A stretch of 64,000 nt of DNA, taken from positions 372,001 to 436,000 of the forward strand of contig NZ_JBPODT010000002.1 of assembly GCF_051390635.1 (NCBI RefSeq), written 5' to 3'. This stretch comes from Microbaculum sp051390635 (GTDB lineage Bacteria; Pseudomonadota; Alphaproteobacteria; Rhizobiales; Tepidamorphaceae). A program made the position numbers and the translations under genes. The notes under the pieces are model-generated. The model had not been told where the DNA came from. It saw nothing but the letters and a program-made list of their open reading frames with translations, and ran no database searches. Position 1 is the stretch's first letter. Every line of letters starts with the position of its first letter. Shown here one piece after another: positions 1 to 7,420 of this stretch.

Positions 1-963
1 CACAGGGACGCACTGCCGGACAGTCTGGAGTTCCGCCGCGCCCAACTGGCAAACCAGCAGGAACGACTGTTGCAGATCCAGCGGGAAGAGGAGTCCCTGC
101 GAAACCGGCGGCTCACCCTGAAGCAGATCTACGCGCATTCGAGCGGCTCGGGGGTCGACGGGCTGACCACGCCGGAAGACCAGATGATCGCGGACCTGCG
201 GCGGGCGCTGACCGAGCAACGCGCCATCTTCGCCGAGACGAGTCCTAATATCATCGCGCTGCGCCAGCGAATCGAATCGCTTGAGGCCGAGGCGCAGGCC
301 AATCGCGCCGCGGCGGCACGGGACGCCGATCCGGTCGGCATGCCCGCGGAGCTGCAGCTCCAGCTGGTCGATATCGACAACCAGCTCAAGTTTCTCGCCA
401 CCGAGAAGGACTCGATCAAGCAGAGCCTGGCCGATCTCGACCGGACGATCGGCGCGACGGTCGAGAACGAGGCGGAACTCAAGCGGCTGCAGCGTGACTA
501 CGAGACCATCCAGTCCCAGTACAACGACGCCCAGACGCGACTGGCCGACGCCACGGTCGGCGCACGGATCGCCCAGCAGTCCATCGGCGAGAAACTGACC
601 CTCATCGAACCCGCCGTGGCGCCGGACAGGCCCTACGGACCGCGGCGACGCTACGTCGCCGCCGGCGGCGCGGCCGGCGGATTCTTCCTCGGCCTTGCCG
701 TGGTCCTGCTCCTGGAATTCTGGCGGGCGGCGATCTATCGTCCGACCGATATCGGTCGTGTCTTCAAGGGCGAGCCGCTCGTCGCGGTGCCCTACATTCG
801 CAGCCCGACGGAGCCGCCGCGCAGGAAGTTGGCGGCCGGTCTGCTGCCCGCCGTCGCGGTGCTGATTGGTCTGCAGGGTCTACCGTCGGCTGATAGGGGC
901 GACATGCCCGGACAGGCGGTCCCGGTGTCGCAGCAGAGCTCCGTTGAAACAGCGGTCGAATAG
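1..963 (+). CDS. Polysaccharide chain-length determinant (Wzz/GumC type), C-terminal part
   Basis: Inner-membrane polysaccharide co-polymerase that would set the chain length of an exported polysaccharide together with a Wzy polymerase and an outer-membrane exporter. The frame is open from the first base, so the first TM segment and the N-terminal Wzz domain lie outside the window. Visible are about 200 residues rich in Glu, Gln, Arg and Leu that should form the long periplasmic coiled coil (opening with a DALPDSLEFRRAQL segment typical of the GumC family), a Pro-rich stretch APDRPYGPRR before the membrane, one TM helix at about nt 650-720, and a cytoplasmic tail of about 75 residues. The tail has no Walker motifs; the ATPase half is the separate next gene, 22 bp downstream, so the two probably work as a split Wzc-like pair. 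The family call is firm, the polymer is unknown. Confidence 0.85.
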   Translation, partial: HRDALPDSLEFRRAQLANQQERLLQIQREEESLRNRRLTLKQIYAHSSGSGVDGLTTPEDQMIADLRRALTEQRAIFAETSPNIIALRQRIESLEAEAQANRAAAARDADPVGMPAELQLQLVDIDNQLKFLATEKDSIKQSLADLDRTIGATVENEAELKRLQRDYETIQSQYNDAQTRLADATVGARIAQQSIGEKLTLIEPAVAPDRPYGPRRRYVAAGGAAGGFFLGLAVVLLLEFWRAAIYRPTDIGRVFKGEPLVAVPYIRSPTEPPRRKLAAGLLPAVAVLIGLQGLPSADRGDMPGQAVPVSQQSSVETAVE

Positions 964-985
964 AACAGGGGGCCGGAAAGCCGAC

Positions 986-1765
986 ATGGAACACGTTCGC
1001 GCCATTGCACCGTTGCAGATTGCGGAACCGGGCGACCTCGGTACGGTGCACGGTCGTTCTGGCCCCGTGAAATGGCCCGGCCTGAAGCGGTTCAAGCCCG
1101 ATTTCTCCGCGCTGCGGGACAATCGGATAGTGACTGGATCGCGTTTCGAGCCTGCGAACGCGGCATTCGAGGTTCTGCGCACCAAGGTCTTGCGGCTGAT
1201 GCGCGAATACGGCTGGCGGTCGATTATCGTCACGTCGCCGACGGCGGGGTGCGGCAAATCGGTGGTGACGATCAATCTCGCCTTCAGCATGGCGAGAATG
1301 GCGGATCGGCACGTCGCCTTGCTCGACCTCGATCTGCGTCGCCCCAGCATGGCGAAGTATCTCAAGCTCGAGGCGCCGGTTCCCATGGAGAAATTCCTCT
1401 CCGGCGCCGCGACCGTGGAGGACATATTCGTGTCCTGGCAGGATGCCTTGGCGATCGCCGCAACCGAGAGCATGGTCGCCGACCCGACCGGATTGCTGCA
1501 AAGCCCGTCCGCGCGCGCCGCAATCGCCAGGGTTCACGAGGAACTGCAGCCCGACGTGATCGTGTGCGACATGCCGCCGGTGTTCGACAGCGGCGACGTT
1601 CTCGCCTTCGCGTCGAATGTCGATTGCGTACTTCTGGTCGCCGCGGCAGGGAAGACCAAGGTCTCCGAGATCGAGGCCTGCGAGCGGGAACTGGCGGCCT
1701 TCACCAACGTTCTCGGCGTTGTCCTCAACAAGTGCGAATACATGGCGCACAAGGGCGGCTACTAG
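986..1765 (+). CDS. CpsD/CapB-family tyrosine-kinase-like ATPase for polysaccharide export
   Basis: Cytoplasmic P-loop ATPase of the bacterial tyrosine kinase (BY-kinase) family, 259 aa, partner of the upstream chain-length protein. Walker A is SPTAGCGKS (about residue 86), Walker A' is VALLDLDLRRP (about 111) and Walker B is DVIVCDMPP (about 190), in the order of the family. The ATG at 986 is chosen because it follows the upstream stop closely and leaves the normal 80-90 residue lead before Walker A; the frame is open further up but that part overlaps the upstream gene. The C-terminus ends EYMAHKGGY and has no cluster of tyrosines, which real BY-kinases autophosphorylate, so it may act as an ATPase scaffold rather than a kinase. 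Probably cotranscribed with the upstream gene. Confidence 0.85.
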   Translation: MEHVRAIAPLQIAEPGDLGTVHGRSGPVKWPGLKRFKPDFSALRDNRIVTGSRFEPANAAFEVLRTKVLRLMREYGWRSIIVTSPTAGCGKSVVTINLAFSMARMADRHVALLDLDLRRPSMAKYLKLEAPVPMEKFLSGAATVEDIFVSWQDALAIAATESMVADPTGLLQSPSARAAIARVHEELQPDVIVCDMPPVFDSGDVLAFASNVDCVLLVAAAGKTKVSEIEACERELAAFTNVLGVVLNKCEYMAHKGGY

Positions 1766-1778
1766 CCCGCGGGCCTCG

Positions 1779-2327
1779 CTAGTCCGGGACGTCGCCGACG
1801 ATACGCGCCGGGCACCCCCAGGCCGACTTGCGCGCGGGGATGTCGCCGTTGACGAACGACATCGCTCCGATAATGGCGCAATCGCCGATCGTCACGCCCA
1901 TCGCGATGACGGTGTTCGGCCCGATATAGACCCCGTCTCCTATGACGGTCGGTGCGTAGTCGACCGGCTCGTTGCCCAGGCTTACAGAACGCCGGACCGT
2001 GTTGTGGGTGTAGATCTGGACGCCCGCGGAAATCGAACAGTGGCTGCCTATCGTCAGCCCCATGCCCGACCCGTCAAGAATGACGTTCGGGCCGATCCAG
2101 GTATGCGCGCCGACCCGGACGTCTCCCAGGATCAGCACGTTGTCGTAGCAGGAGCTTCCCTCACCGAAACCGTATTCGCGGGCGTTTTCCCAGCGGTCGG
2201 TTACGAGGTCGCCAAAAGACACGCGCCTCTTGTAGTCGTTCAGCTTTTCCGTCTGGAGGTATTTCTGGGTGGAGCTTAACAGACGAGCGGTTTGTTTGGT
2301 GTTGTCCGGGTCGTCATGGTCTGACAT
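1779..2327 (-). CDS. Hexapeptide-repeat (left-handed beta-helix) acyltransferase
   Basis: A 182-aa protein of the LbH acyltransferase superfamily (WbbJ/serine acetyltransferase-like), which usually O-acetylates sugars or nucleotide sugars with acetyl-CoA. The hexapeptide pattern is clear from about residue 65 on, with turns such as LILGDVRVGAHTWIGPNVIL and VIGDGVYIGPNTVIAMGVTI, and the catalytic-type His in IYTHNTV. The end CPARIVGDVPD matches the family's usual GxPAKxI close. The start ATG at 2327 (MSDHDDPDN) is preferred over open frame further upstream because the upstream part is of unusual composition. It is convergent with the ATPase gene, with 13 bp between stops, and belongs to the polysaccharide locus by position; it probably decorates the polymer or its precursor. 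The substrate cannot be read from sequence. Confidence 0.8.
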   Translation of the reverse strand: MSDHDDPDNTKQTARLLSSTQKYLQTEKLNDYKRRVSFGDLVTDRWENAREYGFGEGSSCYDNVLILGDVRVGAHTWIGPNVILDGSGMGLTIGSHCSISAGVQIYTHNTVRRSVSLGNEPVDYAPTVIGDGVYIGPNTVIAMGVTIGDCAIIGAMSFVNGDIPARKSAWGCPARIVGDVPD

Positions 2328-2531
2328 CGCGAATAGTCCACTCGGATACAAGTCCGGTTTCAGGCTGATTGGCCCGCCTGAATATAACAAAAATATGCGT
2401 GCGTCGCCCGTTCGCGCGGGGCACCGTATGCCGGCTGAAGGCATGTCGGCGCCAGAGCGGAAGTGGTGAAGGGCGGCGCCGACCGGCGGATCCGCCGAGG
2501 CGGACGGCCACCGGCGCACCAGGCCCCGGAT

Positions 2532-2810
2532 TCAGTGAACGGTGCGCCTCGACGTGACGGCGGGCTCGCCATTGGCCGGACCGGGCAGCGCGCCCGCGAA
2601 CGGGACCGTCAGTATCTCGTTCCCGTCGGCGTCGGCGACGGTGATGGTCCGCACGACAAATCCCTCGCTGTGCCATCCATCCTCGGAGGCGACGGCGAGG
2701 ATCAAATCCCGGCAGAAGTCGGCGACGTGTTCGTCGTCGGGCAGAACAACGCCGTCATTGTCGCGGATCTCTGTATAGTCGTCGGAAACGTGGAAGTAGT
2801 ACCGTTTCAA
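2532..2810 (-). CDS. Small DUF6894-type protein
   Basis: A 92-aa protein starting MKRYYFHVSDD with the pattern of the DUF6894 family (aromatic-rich first strand, then a DNDGVVLPDDEHV segment, a helix and a closing strand around ITVADADGNEILTVPF). The family is small, very common in Hyphomicrobiales and without known function. A second member lies at 6312-6548 on the same strand. The tail after residue 75 (GALPGPANGEPAVTSRRTVH) is extra compared with that paralogue. Upstream is a long AT-richer stretch that probably carries its promoter. Family assignment is from the pattern only. Confidence 0.7.
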   Translation of the reverse strand: MKRYYFHVSDDYTEIRDNDGVVLPDDEHVADFCRDLILAVASEDGWHSEGFVVRTITVADADGNEILTVPFAGALPGPANGEPAVTSRRTVH

Positions 2811-3116
2811 TTTTCCTTATCTCCACTATTGCCCCCAACGGGAGATTTACAGTCACATTGATAGACGAAAGCGCTGTTCTTGCAATGGCTTAATCAGTGC
2901 TCTCGGGCCTCACAGCGAGTAAGCCAGCATAGCCAGGATTGCTGGATAGGGTATTAAATAACGTATTAATAAAGCCGAAATGAGGTATGAGCCTCCAAAT
3001 GGAGGCCAAGTTTCGAGCCCCCAATTTACCGCTGGGGCGGTATGGAGCTATCCGCGCACGACCGCCGGCCTGCAGATGGCGCGCGAGTCTGGCGCGATCC
3101 GGGGCAGGGGGCGGCT

Positions 3117-3184
3117 GGGCTGTCCGCAGTGTTGGGCTGTCCGCAGTGTTGGGCTGTCCGCAGTGCTGGGCCGTCTGCAGCGTT
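3117..3184. repeat. Tandem repeat, 4 x 17 bp
   Basis: Four head-to-tail copies of gggctgtccgcagtgtt. Copies 1 and 2 (3117-3133, 3134-3150) are identical; copy 3 (3151-3167) has one change and copy 4 (3168-3184) three. A 17-bp unit shifts frame at each copy, so it is not a protein repeat. Function unknown. Confidence 0.9.
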
Positions 3185-3285
3185 GCCGCATCGCGCCCGG
3201 CGGGGGCAAACTCGGGAACTGGACTGCCTGGATGCCGCGCCCGGCATCCGCCGCGATACGGTTCCGGTGCGCCGGGCAAGAAAAT

Positions 3286-3312
3286 GGCCGGACGCTCGAT
3301 GAGCGTCCGGCC
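3286..3312 (-). terminator. Rho-independent terminator of the secreted protease gene
   Basis: Perfect 12-bp stem ggccggacgctc (3286-3297) / gagcgtccggcc (3301-3312) with a 3-nt loop. Read on the minus strand it is followed by ATTTTCTT, the expected T-rich tract, and it lies 34 bp past the stop of the minus-strand gene at 3346-4314. Confidence 0.85.
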
Positions 3313-3345
3313 TTCTATGGCTCTCTGGCTAGGCCAGGTTGGATC

Positions 3346-4314
3346 CTAGCGGTTTATCCACCGATGCAGGTTCCGGTAAACCGCGCGGGTGATGCGGGTG
3401 CCGTGGTTGTTTGAGCTGTAGGGCGGGCCGTTATAGGTGCCGTAGGCGTGGATCGCCATGGAGCATGGGCCGCAGCCCCTCTTTCCGTGATAGACGGGCG
3501 ATCCGCTCATGCCGCCGGTGGTGTCGTTCTTGTAGAACACGCGGCGTTTCTGCACGACCGTGACACGGCCCTTGCTGAACCACATCGTCATCGGCTTGTC
3601 GCCGGGGAACCCGGTGACTTTCACCCGCCGCTTCAGCGAGCTGCTGTTCGTGGTCCAGTAGAACCCGAATTTGCCCACCGTCTTGCCGATATCGCAGTCG
3701 AGCTTGATCGCGCCGTAGTCGTAATCGTCCCGGCCGCCTCTGGCCCAGCCCCTGACCGTGTACAGGTTCGTGGCATTGCAGCTGCCATAGGGCGCCGAGG
3801 ATCCGGTATACCCGGGCGTGATCTCGTAGCTCGACGTCGAGTAGAAGGAGCCGCCGTTCCCCTCGTGGACGCAATGTCCCGCCGTGGCCACGGTGTCGTC
3901 GCCGACCATCCAGCCCGTGCAACGTGCGCCGCCGTCCGGCGTCGAGAATGTGATCAGCACGACCGCGCGGAAGGGGAATCTCGTTGTGTTGGCGACCGGC
4001 CGGCGCGTGTCGCGGCCGATGATCGATTCCGTTCCGATCGGAGCGCCCATCGGCGTGAGCGTCGCCAGCCACTCGAGTTTCTCGGAAGACAGTTCGCCGC
4101 CCTTCATGCTTGCCAGGGCGTCGTCGATGGCCTTCTCGGAAGGAGTCTGGCTCGTGCCCTCATAGGCGCTTGTTACGCGGCTTCGGCCGATATTGACCGG
4201 CGCGGCCTCCTCGCCGTTGCTCGCGACGGGGGCGTTCGGTCCCGCTGCTTCCGCCGCCAGCGGAAAGCTGGCGAGCATCGCTCCCAGGATCAATCCGTAC
4301 TTCTTGAAAACCAT
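3346..4314 (-). CDS. Secreted trypsin-fold serine protease (V8/glutamyl-endopeptidase-like)
   Basis: A 322-aa secreted serine endopeptidase of the S1 fold. Residues 1-23 form a signal peptide (MVFKKYGLILGAM... ending AEAA). About residues 24-95 look like a propeptide. The catalytic domain starts near ESIIGRDTRRPV, a lead-in typical of glutamyl endopeptidases. The triad is visible as His147 (TAGHC), Asp199 (YDYGAIKL) and Ser270 (GGMSGSPVY). Cysteines near the His (ARCTGWMV...GHC) and Ser (GCGPC) suggest disulfides in an exported protein. It stands alone on the minus strand with its own terminator (3286-3312). It may process a surface protein or serve external proteolysis; the link to the polysaccharide locus is only by position. 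Confidence 0.9.
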   Translation of the reverse strand: MVFKKYGLILGAMLASFPLAAEAAGPNAPVASNGEEAAPVNIGRSRVTSAYEGTSQTPSEKAIDDALASMKGGELSSEKLEWLATLTPMGAPIGTESIIGRDTRRPVANTTRFPFRAVVLITFSTPDGGARCTGWMVGDDTVATAGHCVHEGNGGSFYSTSSYEITPGYTGSSAPYGSCNATNLYTVRGWARGGRDDYDYGAIKLDCDIGKTVGKFGFYWTTNSSSLKRRVKVTGFPGDKPMTMWFSKGRVTVVQKRRVFYKNDTTGGMSGSPVYHGKRGCGPCSMAIHAYGTYNGPPYSSNNHGTRITRAVYRNLHRWINR

Positions 4315-5127
4315 ATTCCTCGACCTCGCTTCGGTTTCGGCTAGAAAGTTTGTCCGCGGACATCCCGGCTTGCCCGGGTTCGATCCGTTCGTCCAGCCCC
4401 TGTGGCTCCCAGCCCCCGTGTTTCCGGCGATCCTTACGGCGCCATATTCAAGGCTATGAAGCCGGCAGGGCGGCCGAAGGCCAATATGCCATTGGGGATC
4501 ATGCCCCTATTCTTATTCGCTGGCGACACTCCCCATTTGACCAAAGCGGTTCAAAGGTCGTGCCGGGTGCCCCGCCTTGCCGAACCGTCTCTCGTCGCCG
4601 GAGGTCCCGCCTGGGGGCGCCGCACTGGTTTGAATGGACGCTTCGGAACGGCTGTGCCCACAATTTCGGCAGTCGAATTGGCGGCATTGACGCCGTGCCG
4701 CATTGCCGAAAAGGGAGCATCCACGTGGCCACTCGGACGGCGGAATGGCGGCCCCCGGCCGGCCCCTCGAGCCGCGCCGGGACCCAGGCGGCGTTCGCTA
4801 AAAAGCTGTGGAAAACCAGTGGGAAACAGGTGGAAAACAAGCTGTGTATCGCCGATGCGCGCCTGGTCACGTCCATGAAGTCGGGGTTTCCGTCCCCCTC
4901 AGCGCGCGGGGACTGCCCGGCGGATCGACCGGCCTATCCCCCGCTCTGGGTGCATCCCGGAATCTGGGTGTATCTCGGAATTCCTGCGCGAACCGTGATG
5001 GGGCCTGGTCGCCGGGGCGGCCTTTTCCCTCTGGGCCTCCCGGTGCCTCGGGGGGACTTCGATCGTCGTCCCCTAACGTCCGCGCCCGGCGGCCGTGACC
5101 GCTCGTTCGGACGGGCACGCGCTCCCG
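4315..5127. other. Long intergenic stretch without a supported gene
   Basis: About 0.8 kb between the start of the protease gene and the stop of the LuxR-type gene. The open frames in it are of the kind GC-rich DNA gives by chance and lack a plausible start or family. Two local patterns stand out: three copies of a gtggaaaac-like 9-mer at 4807-4838 flanked by aagctgtg on both sides, and an imperfect 18-bp tandem duplication tctgggtgcatcccggaa around 4945-4982. The promoter of the protease gene should be near 4315-4400. Confidence 0.5.
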
Positions 5128-5901
5128 TCAGGCGCCGATTTTCGAACCACGCGACGTGTGATTTCCGGACCCGCCCGCGTTCTCCTCGAGCATCGTCTGG
5201 TAGAGATAGGCCACCTGCGTGCGATTGGTCGCGCGCAGCTTCCGCATGATGTTGCGGATGTGAACCTTGACCGTGCTCTCGCGCATGTTCAGTTCGTAGG
5301 CGATTATCTTGTTCGCCTTGCCTTCGCGCAGCTTCTCGATGACGGCGAACTGCCGATCGGTGAACATCGCATGCGGCGAATGCTCGGATGCGTCCGCGCC
5401 GCTTTTCGCCATGTTCCGCGACGCAATGAGAGCGCTTGCCGGCACATAGGTTCCACCGGCCAGCACCAGGTGCAGCGCCTCGATCGCCACTTCAAGCGAA
5501 ACGCTCGAGGGCACGTAGCCTTTGACGCCGGCATCGAGGGCGTCGAGAACGTGCGCGGGATCTTCCTCGTCCGCCACGACGATGACCGGAGGGACCGCGT
5601 CGCAGTCGGAAAACACGGCCTTCGTGTTCTCCATCTCGGCCCGGACTTCGGTCGCTAGCGGGAGATACAGGAATATGGCCGAAGGTATCGGCCGGTTCCC
5701 GGCGATCCGGGTCCATTCGGCGATGTTCGGGATGGCCAAAATCCGTTCCCGCACGGAAGAAAGACGAAAACATTCTTCAAAACACTGACGAACGAGCTTT
5801 CTGGGTTCCACAAAGAGGACAGGCCCCTCTGTCAACACGTCCGTTTCTGCTTGGTTGCCGTAATGAGTTTCCTTCAGGAGTCTTTCGTCCCTGAGTTCCA
5901 T
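5128..5901 (-). CDS. LuxR-family transcriptional regulator with receiver-like N-terminus
   Basis: A DNA-binding regulator of the NarL/FixJ (LuxR) type. The C-terminal HTH is clear: FTDRQFAVIEKLREGKANK, then the recognition helix region RESTVKVHIRNIMRKL, then TQVAYLY. The N-terminal 150 residues follow a receiver-like beta/alpha pattern (VLFVEPRKLVRQCF; VIVVADEEDPAHVLDALDAG; VKGYVPSS), but the position of the usual phospho-acceptor is IFLYLP, without Asp, so it may not be phosphorylated. I choose the ATG at 5901 (MELRDERLL), preceded by gagggg; a TTG at 5982 would add 27 residues. Regulators of this design often control exopolysaccharide genes, which fits the neighbourhood. The region upstream is AT-rich. 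Confidence 0.85.
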   Translation of the reverse strand: MELRDERLLKETHYGNQAETDVLTEGPVLFVEPRKLVRQCFEECFRLSSVRERILAIPNIAEWTRIAGNRPIPSAIFLYLPLATEVRAEMENTKAVFSDCDAVPPVIVVADEEDPAHVLDALDAGVKGYVPSSVSLEVAIEALHLVLAGGTYVPASALIASRNMAKSGADASEHSPHAMFTDRQFAVIEKLREGKANKIIAYELNMRESTVKVHIRNIMRKLRATNRTQVAYLYQTMLEENAGGSGNHTSRGSKIGA

Positions 5902-6311
5902 ATCCACTGGATTCCCCTCATATGCCCACCGGTCTATCTCTTCAGTCCGCCATCCGGCACACGCAAAAGCTGTCGTTTGCAAGCCAGCACTATTACCAGT
6001 ACTCGTGAGAGGCCTCTTAGGAACAATAGCACTAAAGGTGCTTAGGCAGCATATGAAATTTCTTAAAAAGCCGTTAAATTATCGGCTATAATTTCCGTCA
6101 AAAGGGTTAGGTAGCGGGGTACCTCGAATGTGGATCCCGGCTAATCCGAATGCGCGCAAGGCTTCAAACGCGTGAAGCGGGCGGCAGTGCTCTCGGCCCG
6201 TGTTTTCACAGGCGGCGAAGTAACGAGCCGCGACGCCTCCCGAATAGCCAAACCTGCCCAAATTGAGGTCACGGCCGATCGTATTTCAGCCAATCGGCGG
6301 ATGCCGTCCCG
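5902..6311. other. AT-rich regulatory stretch upstream of the LuxR-type gene
   Basis: No gene is supported. From about 6000 to 6120 the DNA is much richer in A+T than its surroundings and should contain the promoter of the minus-strand regulator. A perfect 10-bp palindrome agaggcctct lies close to 6010 and a small hairpin gcac-taaag-gtgc follows at about 6030; either could be a binding site, but nothing proves it. Confidence 0.45.
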
Positions 6312-6548
6312 TCAGGGCAGGAACTGCAGATTTCGAAACGGGACGATTAGGATCGTCCGTCCTTCCTCGTTGACGATTTCGAACGACCGCCCGTCCGTGA
6401 GCTCCGCTTTCCATTCGTCTTCGGCGAGAACCTCCCTGGCCACCCTGAGCAACCGTTCCTCAAGGTCCGGTATGTCCGGCAGCTCGACACCTTCCACGTC
6501 CGTGACAAGCAGGCCGTCGTCGCGAATGTGAAAGAAGTAACGGGGCAT
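6312..6548 (-). CDS. Small DUF6894-type protein
   Basis: A 78-aa protein, MPRYFFHIRDDGLLVTDVEG at the N-terminus, with the full DUF6894 pattern: aromatic first strand, a GVELPD motif, a Glu/Arg-rich amphipathic helix (LEERLLRVAREVLAEDEW) and a last strand (RTILIVPF). It is a closer fit to the family than its paralogue at 2532-2810, and both lie on the minus strand beside polysaccharide genes. Function of the family is unknown. Confidence 0.75.
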   Translation of the reverse strand: MPRYFFHIRDDGLLVTDVEGVELPDIPDLEERLLRVAREVLAEDEWKAELTDGRSFEIVNEEGRTILIVPFRNLQFLP

Positions 6549-7003
6549 CCGATAGCGCTCCGTCGAGCCTGATTGGCCAAGTATTGAATTGCACGTTCAA
6601 TACTTTGATTCCCTCATCCGGCAAATCTCCGGCAACTCGACGCGAAAGCGGGGCGCGGCGACCGCGCAGCGAACGGTGTAGCGCGGTACGACGATTGGGT
6701 GATTGGACTCCGCGCCGGGATGTGGGCGTCTTTTCGTTCGATTCGCGGGCGGTTAGGGGGCGGCTGGGGGGCGGTTGGGTCGGTCGCGGCGGCGCGGACG
6801 ACGGGTTCCCGGCCACGGCGTTTGGCCCGGGCTCGGCGCGGCCCGGAATTCCATTCCGACAAGTCCGATAAAATTTCTCTGAAGCAATTAACCTTTACAG
6901 AAGGTAATCGCGCATCGGAAGGCCGAACAACTGTTCAATGGATAGTGGGTAAGCTATTTAAATGGTGCGGAACGAGGCAGCATACAGTTCCTGATCAAAA
7001 TAG
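6549..7003. other. Intergenic stretch, no gene seen
   Basis: GC-rich to 6860, then AT-richer to 7003. The second part has an inverted repeat acctt-tacag-aaggt at 6891-6905 and may be a promoter for the short frame that follows. Open frames across the GC-rich part show no family features. Confidence 0.4.
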
Positions 7004-7207
7004 ATGCGGTTAAACGACCATTTCGGAAGAATTGTCGTGCCGGAACTATTTGACTTGCTGAAAGTTCAGGCGCATATGCGCAAAGTGCTTGGTCAGTTGC
7101 GTGATCCGGGCAAGCAGAAAAAAAGCGCGGCCAAGTCTATGCCCGCCGGGAGGACAGACCCCTCCCGGAAGAAAGGCAAGCCGACGAGCCGCCGGAAGCC
7201 GCGGTGA
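7004..7207 (+). CDS. Possible small basic protein, unknown
   Basis: A 67-aa frame starting MRLNDHFGRIVVPELFDLLK. The first 35 residues could form an amphipathic helix (VPELFDLLKVQAHMRKVLGQL) and the rest is a strongly basic tail (KKSAAKS ... RKKGKPTSRRKPR). There is no clear ribosome binding site. I do not recognise it. The base composition is lower in GC than neighbouring genes. It is listed because the helix-plus-basic-tail layout is protein-like; it may equally be chance. Confidence 0.3.
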   Translation: MRLNDHFGRIVVPELFDLLKVQAHMRKVLGQLRDPGKQKKSAAKSMPAGRTDPSRKKGKPTSRRKPR

Positions 7208-7420
7208 ACCGGCGTGTCAGAAACCGAGCCTAAGGCCCGCAACCGAGTTGATTTTTACCGTAAGGCTTAGTGCGGCTGCGAAGAACTGCCCAATAGGTCT
7301 ATGGCAGACTGCGAAAAGCACTGAACTCCTCCGAATTCCCAAGACGCAAATTCGCCGGGCCGGTCGTATTGACTAGGAAGCAGTCCCTCGCGTGGGCTGC
7401 GTTACTGGTTTGGAGTGACT

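Larger units (their letters stand above)
2811..3345. other. Intergenic stretch with tandem repeats and a terminator
   Basis: No gene is supported here. The left end is AT-rich (around 2950-2980) and is the likely promoter region of the minus-strand DUF6894 gene. An inverted repeat CCAGCA (2924-2929) / TGCTGG (2940-2945) lies in it. The middle carries the four-copy 17-bp tandem repeat at 3117-3184 and the right end the terminator at 3286-3312. Short open frames across the repeats have no coding character. Confidence 0.6.

Noticed and set aside
4801..4846. Replication origin
   Set aside because: Only three imperfect boxes, no AT-rich unwinding region and none of the genes usual near an alphaproteobacterial origin.
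4350..5249. A 299-aa plus-strand frame in the long non-coding stretch
   Set aside because: No start signal, no family features, overlaps the end of the LuxR-type gene, and Arg/Pro/Gly-rich composition of chance frames.
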